Source: a virus. Taken from it: a stretch of 25,019 bases of DNA. The notes below the pieces were generated by a model. It made no database searches. It had not been told where the DNA came from and was given only the letters and a program-made list of their open reading frames with translations. Location of the stretch: positions 1 to 25,019 of IMG/VR virus record IMGVR_UViG_3300044949_001034. The stretch is one strand, 5' to 3'. Below are positions 10,259-16,980 of this stretch, in pieces. A program made the translations under genes and the position numbers. Every line of letters starts with the position of its first letter. The stretch's first letter is position 1.

Positions 10259-10787
10259 AAAACACGCCTTTTTAAGCCCAAGCCAACATCACTGGGTTAA
10301 TTATAATGAACAGAAGCTAGAGGCGAGATTTGTTTCTTGGGCGGCTTCAGTTCGAGGTACAGATCTACACAATTTAGCTCACGAAGCAATACGGCTTGGA
10401 GTAAAACTTTCTTCGTCAAACAAGACGCTTTCGATGTACGTCAACGACGCAATAAATTACAAGATGACTTGCGAACAAACCTTGTATTATTCAGATAATT
10501 GTTTTGGTTCGGCAGATACTATATCTTTCCGAAAGAACAAACTAAGAATACACGATTTGAAAACCGGAATTACGGCCGCTCACCATCGTCAACTTGAGAT
10601 TTATGCTGCGCTTTTTTGTTTGGAATACTCTGTTGACCCATTAGACATTGACATTGAGTTAAGAATTTATCAAAGTGGCGAAGTTCGGATCTACGATGCC
10701 GACCCAGAAGTTATAATAAACATCATGAATACAATTATCGATTTTGACATGAAAATTCAATTTATGAAGGAGCGGGGGATTGTATGA
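10227..10787 (+). CDS. RecB/Cas4-like PD-(D/E)XK exonuclease, 186 aa
   Basis: The N-terminal part has LSPSQHHW and RGTDLHNLAHEAI (helix with a conserved His), as in RecB-family nucleases. The catalytic core is GSADTISF (D97), LRIHDLKTG (D110, K112) and RQLEIYAAL (Q122), the canonical motifs II to IV of this family. No C-terminal iron-sulfur cysteine cluster is evident, unlike Cas4. It probably processes DNA ends during replication or recombination. The start overlaps the upstream nuclease, and its end overlaps the next gene by 4 nt (ATGA). Confidence 0.85.
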   Translation: MNFNVHSELSKKHAFLSPSQHHWVNYNEQKLEARFVSWAASVRGTDLHNLAHEAIRLGVKLSSSNKTLSMYVNDAINYKMTCEQTLYYSDNCFGSADTISFRKNKLRIHDLKTGITAAHHRQLEIYAALFCLEYSVDPLDIDIELRIYQSGEVRIYDADPEVIINIMNTIIDFDMKIQFMKERGIV

Positions 10788-13453
10788 TAATTGATGAAGA
10801 TGATTACCTGGCGCACTATGGAACTCCCCGAAAGAGTGGTAGGTATCCTTACGGTTCTGGTGGAGACCCGGCGCAGAGAAACAGAGAGTTTCTTGATATC
10901 GTAGACCAACTCAAGCGAGATGGTTTAAGTGATGTCGAAATTGCTGAAGCGTTTGAAATTAAAACCACGCAACTTCGTGCAAGACGAACCATTGCGAATA
11001 ACGAACGCAAAAGAGAACAAATTGCAGAAGCAGAAAAGTTAAAAGAAAAAGGTTGGTCTAACTCTGCGATTGGTAGACAAATGGGAATTAACGAATCTTC
11101 GGTTCGTGCCCTTTTGGCACCAGGTGCTAAGGAAAAGTCCGAAGCTCTTCTTTCGACAGCGAACATGTTAAAAGAACAGGTTGACATTCATAAGTACGTT
11201 GACGTTGGTCGCGGTGTTGAAAACTATATAGGTGTTACAAAAGAGCGACTTCGTTCAGCGATTGCTATTTTAAAAGAAGAAGGCTACCGAATCCACTACA
11301 CTGCCGAAAAAGGTCTTGGTACAGGAAAAGATGTTTCTAAGATAGTTTTAACTGGCGCTGAAACAACTGGAAAAGAAGTCTACGCCAATCGAGATAAGAT
11401 AATGATCCCGACAGTGGAAACTTCTGATTATGGGAAAACCTTTTCAAACACTTTAGGAATGCTTCCGCCAATTTCGGTAGATCCGAAAAGGGTAGGTATT
11501 TTGTATGCAAAAGATGGAGGCGCTCAAGCGGATGGTGTTATTTACGTTCGTCCGGGAGTTCCAGATGTATCCTTGGGTAATAACAAATATGCACAAGTTC
11601 GAATTCTTGTCGACAAGACGCATTATTTGAAGGGTATGGCGTTATACAAAGACGACCTTCCAAAAGGTATCGATCTTTTGTTTAATACGAATAAAGAAGA
11701 CACGGGTAATAAACTCGATGCACTAAAGCCTATTACAGATGTTCCAGACAATCCATTTGGCGCAATTGTTAGACAACTTAGGCAGGAGCTCCCAGATGGT
11801 ACTAAGGGCAAACTTACCTCGGCTATGAACCTTGTTAATGAAGAGGGTGACTGGGAAAAATGGTCTAGAACTCTTTCCAGACAAGTACTCTCGAAACAAT
11901 CACCGTCCTTGGCTAAGGAACAACTAGACATTAATTATGAAAACCGAATAGCCGAATATCAGTCTATTATGTCGATGACAAACCCAACAGTTAGGCGAAA
12001 ACTACTTCAAGAGTTTAGTGACTCAACGGATTCTTCTGCTGTGCATTTAAAAGCCGCATCAATGCCAAGACAGGCAACAAAAGTTATTCTTCCCGTTAAT
12101 TCATTAAAACAAAACGAAGTGTATGCGCCAGGGTTTAAAGACGGTGAATTGGTAGCTTTAATACGGTTCCCTCATGGTGGAACGTTTGAGATCCCAGAAT
12201 TAACGGTTAATAACCGACACGCCCCTGCACGTAAACTTTTAGGTGACACAAAAGATGCGATTGGCATTAACAGTCGCGTTGCAGAAAGACTTTCTGGTGC
12301 CGACTTTGACGGGGACACGGTTTTAGTGATTCCGAATAACAACAAAAGAATTAAAAGCACCCCTGCGCTTGAGGATTTAAAAGACTTTAATCCTAGAGAA
12401 AAGTATAGACAGTACGATGGTATGAAAGTCATATCAGAACAACATATGCAAAAACAGATGGGTGACATTACTAACTTAATCACCGATATGACGATTAGGA
12501 AAGCGACTGCATCTGAATTGGCGCGTGCTGTTAAACACTCTATGGTTGTTATTGACTCACACAAACACAAACTCGATTACAAACAGTCGGCTAAAGACAA
12601 TAATATATCACAGCTTAAACTAAAGTATCAGGGTTCTGCTGATAGTGGTGCTACTACTATCTTCTCACTTGCTGAGTCGCAAGCGCAAACCCTCGACAGA
12701 AGGCCTAGGCGTGCTGCTGACGGTGGTCCCATTAATAAATTGACTGGCGCACTAGAGTATGAGTATACTGGCGCTACCTACACGGACAAAAAGGGTAGGG
12801 TTAAAGCCAAGCCGGGACCAAAGTCTGTTAAACTTGCCGAAACACGGGATGCAAGTACGCTTTCTTCTGGGACCCCTATAGAGCGGGTGTATGTAAGCTA
12901 CTCTAACAACATGAAGGCGTTAGCCAATCAGGCTAGATTAGACATGATTAACACCCCCCGTATAGTCAGATCCCCAAGTGCGGCTAAAGTGTACTCAACA
13001 GAGGTGAGTCAGCTAAAAGCTAGCCTAACTATTGCTCTAAGAAACGCCCCCCTCGAAAGAAAAGCCCAGTCCCTGGCTGGTACACAGTCGAGAGCGATCA
13101 TAGAGGCAAATCCAGGAATGGATAACACACAAAGAAAGAGAATTGAAGCACAATCCCTTTCTGAAATGCGTATAAGAGTTGGTGCCAAGAAGATTAAGAT
13201 AGAGATAACTCCTAAACAATGGGAGGCTATACAAGCTGGTGCTATTGCTGATAGTGTGTTGAAGTCTATACTAGACAACGCTGACATGGAAATAGTTAGA
13301 TCTCTCGCTTTACCAAAGACAGAATCTATTATGTCTAGCTCAAAGATTAGACAGGCAAAGAGAATGCTTGATAATGGATACACTCGAACAGAAGTAGCCG
13401 ACCAGCTTGGTGTTTCAGTTAAGACATTAGATCGTGCCACAGTCGATTCGTGA
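10784..13453 (+). CDS. Single-chain RNA polymerase-like protein (double-psi barrel, DFDGD), 889 aa
   Basis: Residues 503-515 read RLSGADFDGDTVL, with D507, D509 and D511 in the metal-binding DxDxD of multisubunit-type RNA polymerases (NADFDGD in beta-prime). Upstream, LIRFPHGGTFEIPELTVNN and the IGIN segment mirror the barrel strands leading to that loop. Downstream, VVIDSHKHKLD (about 588-598) resembles the VD-x-x-K segment of YonO/RNA-dependent-polymerase relatives. The N-terminus has HYGTPRKSGRYPYGSG (11-26) and two helix-turn-helix-like segments (about 43-70 and 83-113); another ends the protein (861-889). The family occurs in other actinobacterial and Firmicutes phages, usually as hypothetical. 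Polymerase activity is inferred. It may be packaged in the virion. Confidence 0.75.
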   Translation: MIIDEDDYLAHYGTPRKSGRYPYGSGGDPAQRNREFLDIVDQLKRDGLSDVEIAEAFEIKTTQLRARRTIANNERKREQIAEAEKLKEKGWSNSAIGRQMGINESSVRALLAPGAKEKSEALLSTANMLKEQVDIHKYVDVGRGVENYIGVTKERLRSAIAILKEEGYRIHYTAEKGLGTGKDVSKIVLTGAETTGKEVYANRDKIMIPTVETSDYGKTFSNTLGMLPPISVDPKRVGILYAKDGGAQADGVIYVRPGVPDVSLGNNKYAQVRILVDKTHYLKGMALYKDDLPKGIDLLFNTNKEDTGNKLDALKPITDVPDNPFGAIVRQLRQELPDGTKGKLTSAMNLVNEEGDWEKWSRTLSRQVLSKQSPSLAKEQLDINYENRIAEYQSIMSMTNPTVRRKLLQEFSDSTDSSAVHLKAASMPRQATKVILPVNSLKQNEVYAPGFKDGELVALIRFPHGGTFEIPELTVNNRHAPARKLLGDTKDAIGINSRVAERLSGADFDGDTVLVIPNNNKRIKSTPALEDLKDFNPREKYRQYDGMKVISEQHMQKQMGDITNLITDMTIRKATASELARAVKHSMVVIDSHKHKLDYKQSAKDNNISQLKLKYQGSADSGATTIFSLAESQAQTLDRRPRRAADGGPINKLTGALEYEYTGATYTDKKGRVKAKPGPKSVKLAETRDASTLSSGTPIERVYVSYSNNMKALANQARLDMINTPRIVRSPSAAKVYSTEVSQLKASLTIALRNAPLERKAQSLAGTQSRAIIEANPGMDNTQRKRIEAQSLSEMRIRVGAKKIKIEITPKQWEAIQAGAIADSVLKSILDNADMEIVRSLALPKTESIMSSSKIRQAKRMLDNGYTRTEVADQLGVSVKTLDRATVDS

Positions 13454-13489
13454 TACAACGTATAGATCAATAAGTAGGTGAGTATAGTA

Positions 13490-13747
13490 ATGATACGTTC
13501 AATGTTGACGACAATAGATAATCCATACGATCCGTTTGATCAGTTTGAAGAATGGTATACTTGGGACTTCAATTCAAACTACCACACCCCCTCCTTCCTG
13601 GCTAGGGTGGCAAACACTTCAGAATCTTTAACTGAAAATCTACAGTCAATAGAGATTGATAGAGCTATAGATGAAATTTTAAAAGAAAATGTTCTTGGTA
13701 TCTATAGAAAAGTAAGTCGAGAAGTAGAAGAATCGGAATTGGGTTAG
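13490..13747 (+). CDS. Conserved phage protein upstream of packaging genes, 85 aa
   Basis: ATG at 13490 follows TAGGTGAG; a GTG at 13478 in frame is less favoured. The opening MLTTIDNPYDPFDQFEEWY...YHTPSFLARVANTSE and ending LGIYRKVSREVEE match a small acidic family very common in actinobacterial and Firmicutes phages near the lysis and terminase genes. Its role is not known to me. The gene follows the polymerase-like gene by 36 nt and precedes the GC-rich repeats. Confidence 0.85.
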   Translation: MIRSMLTTIDNPYDPFDQFEEWYTWDFNSNYHTPSFLARVANTSESLTENLQSIEIDRAIDEILKENVLGIYRKVSREVEESELG

Positions 13748-13768
13748 ATTAGGTTACTAAAGATGTTG

Positions 13769-13805
13769 GAGGGGGGGAGGGGTCCCGCGAATCATACCCC
13801 CCCTC
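13769..13805. repeat. G7/C7 hairpin, possible G-quadruplex
   Basis: GAGGGGGGG at 13769-13777 pairs perfectly with CCCCCCCTC at 13797-13805. The G-rich arm continues AGGGG. Such a strong GC hairpin is out of character with the AT-rich surroundings and sits next to the cos-like repeat. Confidence 0.7.
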
Positions 13806-13812
13806 TGCATCG

Positions 13813-13862
13813 CCCGCCTCCCAAAAATATCCCCGGGGGGACTTTTACATTAATGTGTTTGG
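13813..13862 (+). repeat. cos-like GC-rich direct repeat, copy 1
   Basis: CCCGCCTCCCAAAAATA, then CCCCGGGGGG, then TTTTACATTAATG. It is closely matched by the copy at 14094. C-rich/G-rich cores of this sort upstream of the terminase genes of HNH-type phages often mark the cohesive-end site, but cleavage here is not shown. Confidence 0.65.
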
Positions 13863-13867
13863 TTTAA

Positions 13868-14134
13868 ATGGAGAAGCAGGCTGGTATGACTGACGAACGT
13901 GCCCGGATTATCGTAGCAATGCGCCAACGCTTTGCCGCCTACTGGGCGCTGACGCAGCAGGAGCGTGACTTGCTGGACGACGGGCGACTCATCCCGGTCA
14001 AAGAAACCGAGGAACTGTTCGAGCAGGCAATGGGCGGTGATGAGTTAACAACATGGCCGAAACGAAGTTTCCGCGTGGTCGCATGGCAGGCCCCCCGCCT
14101 CCCAAAAATAACTCCGGGGGAAATTTTACATTAA
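13868..14134 (+). CDS. Hypothetical 88-aa GC-rich gene between cos-like repeats
   Basis: ATG at 13868 lacks a clear ribosome binding site; an alternative ATG at 13886 (MTDERARIIVAMRQRFAAYW) is possible. The product is helical and charged (TQQERDLLDDGRLIP). Its last dozen residues (RLPKITPGEILH) are encoded by the second cos-like repeat, so the repeat supplies the stop codon. Its base composition is clearly more GC-rich than the neighbouring genes. It looks like an inserted gene carried with a duplicated flanking repeat. Not recognised. Confidence 0.6.
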   Translation: MEKQAGMTDERARIIVAMRQRFAAYWALTQQERDLLDDGRLIPVKETEELFEQAMGGDELTTWPKRSFRVVAWQAPRLPKITPGEILH

Positions 14135-14146
14135 TGAGTTTTTTGG
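14094..14146 (+). repeat. cos-like GC-rich direct repeat, copy 2
   Basis: CCCGCCTCCCAAAAATAAC, then CCGGGGG, then TTTTACATTAATGAG. It lies 281 bp after copy 1 and encodes the end of the intervening gene. The palindromic C/G core is shorter here than in copy 1. Confidence 0.65.
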
Positions 14147-14152
14147 AGCGGG

Positions 14153-14353
14153 ATGAAGCGTAAACCTAGTTTTACTTTTGGGATGACGAAGGAAGAGCAC
14201 GACAGTCTTGCTGCTCTGTCCAACAGACCCCTAACGCAAGGTCCAATCCAACTAAGAGACATCTCACAAACCCAAACTATTCTTAACAAGAAAAGTTTCA
14301 TGGATTCGTTATTTGACGAGTACACTAAAAGGAGTAACGATGACAATCGCTAA
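14153..14353 (+). CDS. Hypothetical 66-aa protein upstream of endolysin
   Basis: ATG at 14153 follows GGAGCGGG. The product (MKRKPSFTFGMTKEEHDSLA... ending DEYTKRSNDDNR) is basic at the start, then polar and probably helical, with no membrane segment. It therefore does not look like a holin. It overlaps the endolysin start by 14 nt. Codon use is AT-rich again. Not recognised. Confidence 0.7.
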   Translation: MKRKPSFTFGMTKEEHDSLAALSNRPLTQGPIQLRDISQTQTILNKKSFMDSLFDEYTKRSNDDNR

Positions 14354-15047
14354 GGAATTTACAGATTGGCAGAAGAAAGGTAAATCTGCTTTTGCTCAGT
14401 TTAATAGAGAGTCACCCGCGCTTAGCTCGCTTCGAAACTATCTTATACCAACCTATGGTGGAGCAGACTTAGGAATTTACGGCGTTCGTAGAGTTAGAGG
14501 TAGTTTTCTTTCATGGTCAAGCCATTCGTTTGGGTCGGCTTGGGACTATTCATATCGTGGACTTCCAAGGGAGGTCGCGATTAAAATTATTGAGTTTCTT
14601 ATTAGTAACTCTGAAGAACTTGGCGTTCAGGCTATCCACGATTACGTTGGTGGTCGTATCTGGCGCGCTAACCGATCTGGAGATAAGAACGGTGGTTGGA
14701 AGAAGCAACGCAAAAACAAAGAGGGCATGGGTCAAACTTGGGGTGACTGGTTACATATCGAAGTTAATGAGCGCAAGTGGGCTGATGGTCGTAGCGTTTT
14801 GGAAAAGCTTGGTTCGGACACTCGACGAGTTCTTCGTCGTGGAGACTCTGGAGACGATGTAAAAACCGTTCAGTTTGTTCTTCGTGACAAAGCCGGTCAG
14901 ACCATAACTGTTGATGGTAAGTTTGGTTCACAAACTGAAATGGCCGTCCGAAACGTTCAGGCATTTATAAGTGGTGGTAAGGGACCAGTCACGGGTATCG
15001 TTGACGCCGAGTTCTGGAAAGTTATTGACGTTTTAAACCAAAGTTAG
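14340..15047 (+). CDS. Endolysin: M15-type peptidase plus peptidoglycan-binding domain, 235 aa
   Basis: ATG at 14340 follows AAAAGGAGTAACG. The catalytic domain carries SSHSFGSAWDY (H62, D69) and GDWLHIEVN (H139, E141). These match the SxHxxGxAxD and HxE zinc-binding pattern of M15 D,D- or L-Ala-D-Glu peptidases that cut peptidoglycan stem peptides. Residues about 165-230 (LRRGDSGDDVKTVQFVL ... VDGKFGSQTEMAVRNVQAF) form a PG_binding_1 repeat that anchors the enzyme to the wall. No signal peptide, so release would need a holin, which was not recognised nearby. Confidence 0.88.
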   Translation: MTIAKEFTDWQKKGKSAFAQFNRESPALSSLRNYLIPTYGGADLGIYGVRRVRGSFLSWSSHSFGSAWDYSYRGLPREVAIKIIEFLISNSEELGVQAIHDYVGGRIWRANRSGDKNGGWKKQRKNKEGMGQTWGDWLHIEVNERKWADGRSVLEKLGSDTRRVLRRGDSGDDVKTVQFVLRDKAGQTITVDGKFGSQTEMAVRNVQAFISGGKGPVTGIVDAEFWKVIDVLNQS

Positions 15048-15061
15048 AAGGCGGAGTTTTT

Positions 15062-15301
15062 GTGGATTTAAAGTGGAAAGAAAAAGCTGCGTGTAAGGGT
15101 ATGGATCCCGCAATATTTTTTCCAAAACGTGGGGAGGATTCAAGGCCTGCCAAAAAAGTTTGCGCTTCGTGCCTCGTTTCCAACGAGTGTCTTGAGTATG
15201 GATATTTATACGGCGACAGGAATGGAATTTGGGGTGGGAAGAGCGAAAGACAAATGCGACAGGAACGCCGAATCCGAAGGTTGAGTTTGACCGCGGCATA
15301 A
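15062..15301 (+). CDS. WhiB-like iron-sulfur regulator, 79 aa
   Basis: GTG at 15062 follows AAGGCGGAG. The WhiB signature is complete: C11, then CASC at C34/C37 and C43 for a [4Fe-4S] cluster. The turn GIWGG (55-59) and a basic C-terminal tail (RQMRQERRIRRL) that contacts DNA follow. WhiB proteins bind the primary sigma factor and adjust promoter choice; phage versions such as mycobacteriophage TM4 WhiB are known to repress host whiB genes. It sits between the endolysin and packaging genes and is strong evidence of an actinobacterial host. Confidence 0.93.
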   Translation: MDLKWKEKAACKGMDPAIFFPKRGEDSRPAKKVCASCLVSNECLEYGYLYGDRNGIWGGKSERQMRQERRIRRLSLTAA

Positions 15302-15327
15302 CCAGTTTTATATTGGGAAGGAGAAAC

Positions 15328-15672
15328 ATGGCTTCGCAAAAAAGAGACACAACAAAGCGGCCGGTAACTCGCCCAGCTACAACAGTTGAAGGTCGTGAGA
15401 ATCAGCTTATAGCTCATGCCATAGATTTAGCAGAGCGACAACTAAAAGATGGAACCGCGTCCTCACAAGTTATAAGTCATTATTTAAAACTCGGTTCCAC
15501 AAGAGAGCGTTTAGAGCAAGAGCGACTACAAAAAGAGAACGAACTCTTAAGTGCTAAAGTCGAACAACTAGCCTCAGCAAAGAGAATTGAAGATCTATAC
15601 AAGACTGCGCTTAACGCAATGCGATCCTATGCTGGGCAAGAAACTATGGATGATGAAGACGATGATGACTAG
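15328..15672 (+). CDS. Likely small terminase subunit, 114 aa
   Basis: ATG at 15328 follows GGGAAGGAGAAAC. The protein has a basic disordered start and a helical centre (ENQLIAHAIDLAERQLKDGT, SSQVISHYLKLGSTRERLEQ). A coiled-coil stretch comes next (about 60-95), then AMRSYAGQE and an acidic tail of Asp/Glu. This is the pattern of a conserved family found immediately upstream of HNH and large terminase genes in phages of Gram-positive bacteria. The TerS assignment rests on position and family pattern; DNA binding is not shown. Confidence 0.65.
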   Translation: MASQKRDTTKRPVTRPATTVEGRENQLIAHAIDLAERQLKDGTASSQVISHYLKLGSTRERLEQERLQKENELLSAKVEQLASAKRIEDLYKTALNAMRSYAGQETMDDEDDDD

Positions 15673-16072
15673 AACCTACACAGAACTAACAAATTTTAGT
15701 TCCTTTGAGGATAGGTATAACTATTTAAAACTCGGCGGTCGCGTTGGGGAGTCGACGTTTGGGTTTGACCGTTATATTAACCAATCTCTCTACCATTCTC
15801 GAGAGTGGAAAACTGTAAGGAATCATGTAATTATTAGAGATCTTGGGTGTGATCTTGGTGTTTCTGGCTACGAAATAAATAGCACTCTTTTAGTTCACCA
15901 CATGAACCCTATAAATGTTCATGACATCTTAGGTGGAGAAGATGATATTTTAGATCCTGAGTTTTTGATAACAACAACTAGTTTAACACATAATGCAATT
16001 CACTATGGAGATCCTAAACTTCTTCTTACCGCTCCAAAGGTTCGAACTCCAGGCGATACAAAACTCTGGTGA
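15662..16072 (+). CDS. HNH endonuclease of the packaging module, 136 aa
   Basis: The start is one of two adjacent ATGs at 15662 and 15665, overlapping the upstream gene by 11 nt. The beta-beta-alpha metal site is visible as LLVHHMNPINVHD (H79, H80) with the distal SLTHNAIHYGD (N111, H114). Upstream, YINQSLYHSREWKTVRNHVIIRD is the usual lead-in. HNH proteins next to HK97-type terminases are needed for cos cleavage and packaging in several phages. This location, after the TerS-like gene and downstream of the cos-like repeats, fits that role. Confidence 0.85.
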   Translation: MMTRTYTELTNFSSFEDRYNYLKLGGRVGESTFGFDRYINQSLYHSREWKTVRNHVIIRDLGCDLGVSGYEINSTLLVHHMNPINVHDILGGEDDILDPEFLITTTSLTHNAIHYGDPKLLLTAPKVRTPGDTKLW

Positions 16073-16104
16073 TATTCTATTATACTTAAGAAGGGAGACC
16101 ACCA

Positions 16105-16449
16105 ATGGAACAAAGCATATTAATAAGTACTAAAAAAATTTTAGGGCTTTCTGAAGAGTACACGGCGTTTGATTTGGATATTATAACCCATATAAACTCA
16201 GCATTTGCGACACTGTCGCAACTTGGCGTTGGTCCAACAAACGGGTTTATGATTGAAGACGCATCAGACGTTTGGTTAGATTTTATTCCAAATAGCAGCA
16301 TTCTTAGTTTAGTAAAAACTTATGTGTTTCTAAAAGTTAGAATGTTATTTGACCCACCAGCAACTTCATTTTTAATTACAGCTATGAACGAACAGATAAA
16401 AGAGTATGAGTGGCGTATAAGCACACTGAGAGAAAGTTCAATTTTATGA
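16105..16449 (+). CDS. Head-tail connector (gp6-like adaptor), 114 aa
   Basis: ATG at 16105 follows AAGAAGGGAGACCACCA. The sequence ILISTKKILGLSEEYTAFDLD...INSAFATLSQLGVGP, then KTYVFLKVRMLFDPPATSF and MNEQIKEYEWRIS, matches a widespread all-helical connector family of siphoviruses that docks under the portal. The length is typical. It is encoded before the large terminase rather than after the capsid gene as in HK97; this rearranged order is shared with many Gram-positive phages. Confidence 0.82.
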   Translation: MEQSILISTKKILGLSEEYTAFDLDIITHINSAFATLSQLGVGPTNGFMIEDASDVWLDFIPNSSILSLVKTYVFLKVRMLFDPPATSFLITAMNEQIKEYEWRISTLRESSIL

Positions 16450-16964
16450 CAAATCAAAAAGAACTACTCAATAGTCTTTCAAACATGAGCGGTAATTCGT
16501 TGGCTATTGGTAAAGAATTTGTTAGTGAAACAATTTCACACGTCGGAGTTCGTGGAATGCGTTGGGGCGTTCGTCGATCTCGGTCCGCAAAGTACGCGGC
16601 TAAAGCAGAGCGAAAAGCAGAGCGTAAAAATATAGAAGGAAAAGCAAACGTTAAAACCATGACGGATGCTGAAATGAAAACCATTATTAATCGGATAAAA
16701 CTCGAGCAAGAGTATAAAAAACTTACAACTAAGCCAACTAAGTTAGACGCTGGTAAAAAGATTGCTGGAAAAATTTTAGTCACGGCCGTTACTACTGGTG
16801 GTTCAAAAATAGTTGAGTCGTATCTTGGTCCGATTGTTCAAAAAGCCATGCTCGACAAGGCAAATACTAAAAAGTTAGTTTCACTACCCAACTCTAAAGC
16901 TATATTACCCAAAGGCTCGCCTTTACCGCCTCCTCCGCGTATGCCACCTCGACCAAACATTTAA
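16446..16964 (+). CDS. Phage protein with HxGxxGMRWGVRR motif, 172 aa
   Basis: ATG at 16446 overlaps the previous stop (ATGA). Residues about 36-47 read HVGVRGMRWGVRR-like, a tag found in many phage virion-associated proteins. A basic helical segment follows (AAKAERKAERKN). Then comes a domain with TMTDAEMKTIINRIKLEQEY (also common in such proteins), a hydrophobic stretch near AGKILVTAVTTGG and a proline-rich tail (PLPPPPRMPPRPNI). A minor head or internal virion protein is plausible. The exact function is unknown. Confidence 0.75.
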   Translation: MTNQKELLNSLSNMSGNSLAIGKEFVSETISHVGVRGMRWGVRRSRSAKYAAKAERKAERKNIEGKANVKTMTDAEMKTIINRIKLEQEYKKLTTKPTKLDAGKKIAGKILVTAVTTGGSKIVESYLGPIVQKAMLDKANTKKLVSLPNSKAILPKGSPLPPPPRMPPRPNI

Positions 16965-16980
16965 AAGGTTAGTTTTTTAA

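Noticed and set aside
10227-10787. RecB-like nuclease considered as a CRISPR Cas4
   Set aside because: There is no cysteine cluster for the iron-sulfur centre, no other cas gene and no array; a phage exonuclease role is simpler.
13009-13470. A 153-codon minus-strand frame opposite the polymerase-like gene
   Set aside because: It lies wholly within a convincing gene and lacks a ribosome binding site and family resemblance.
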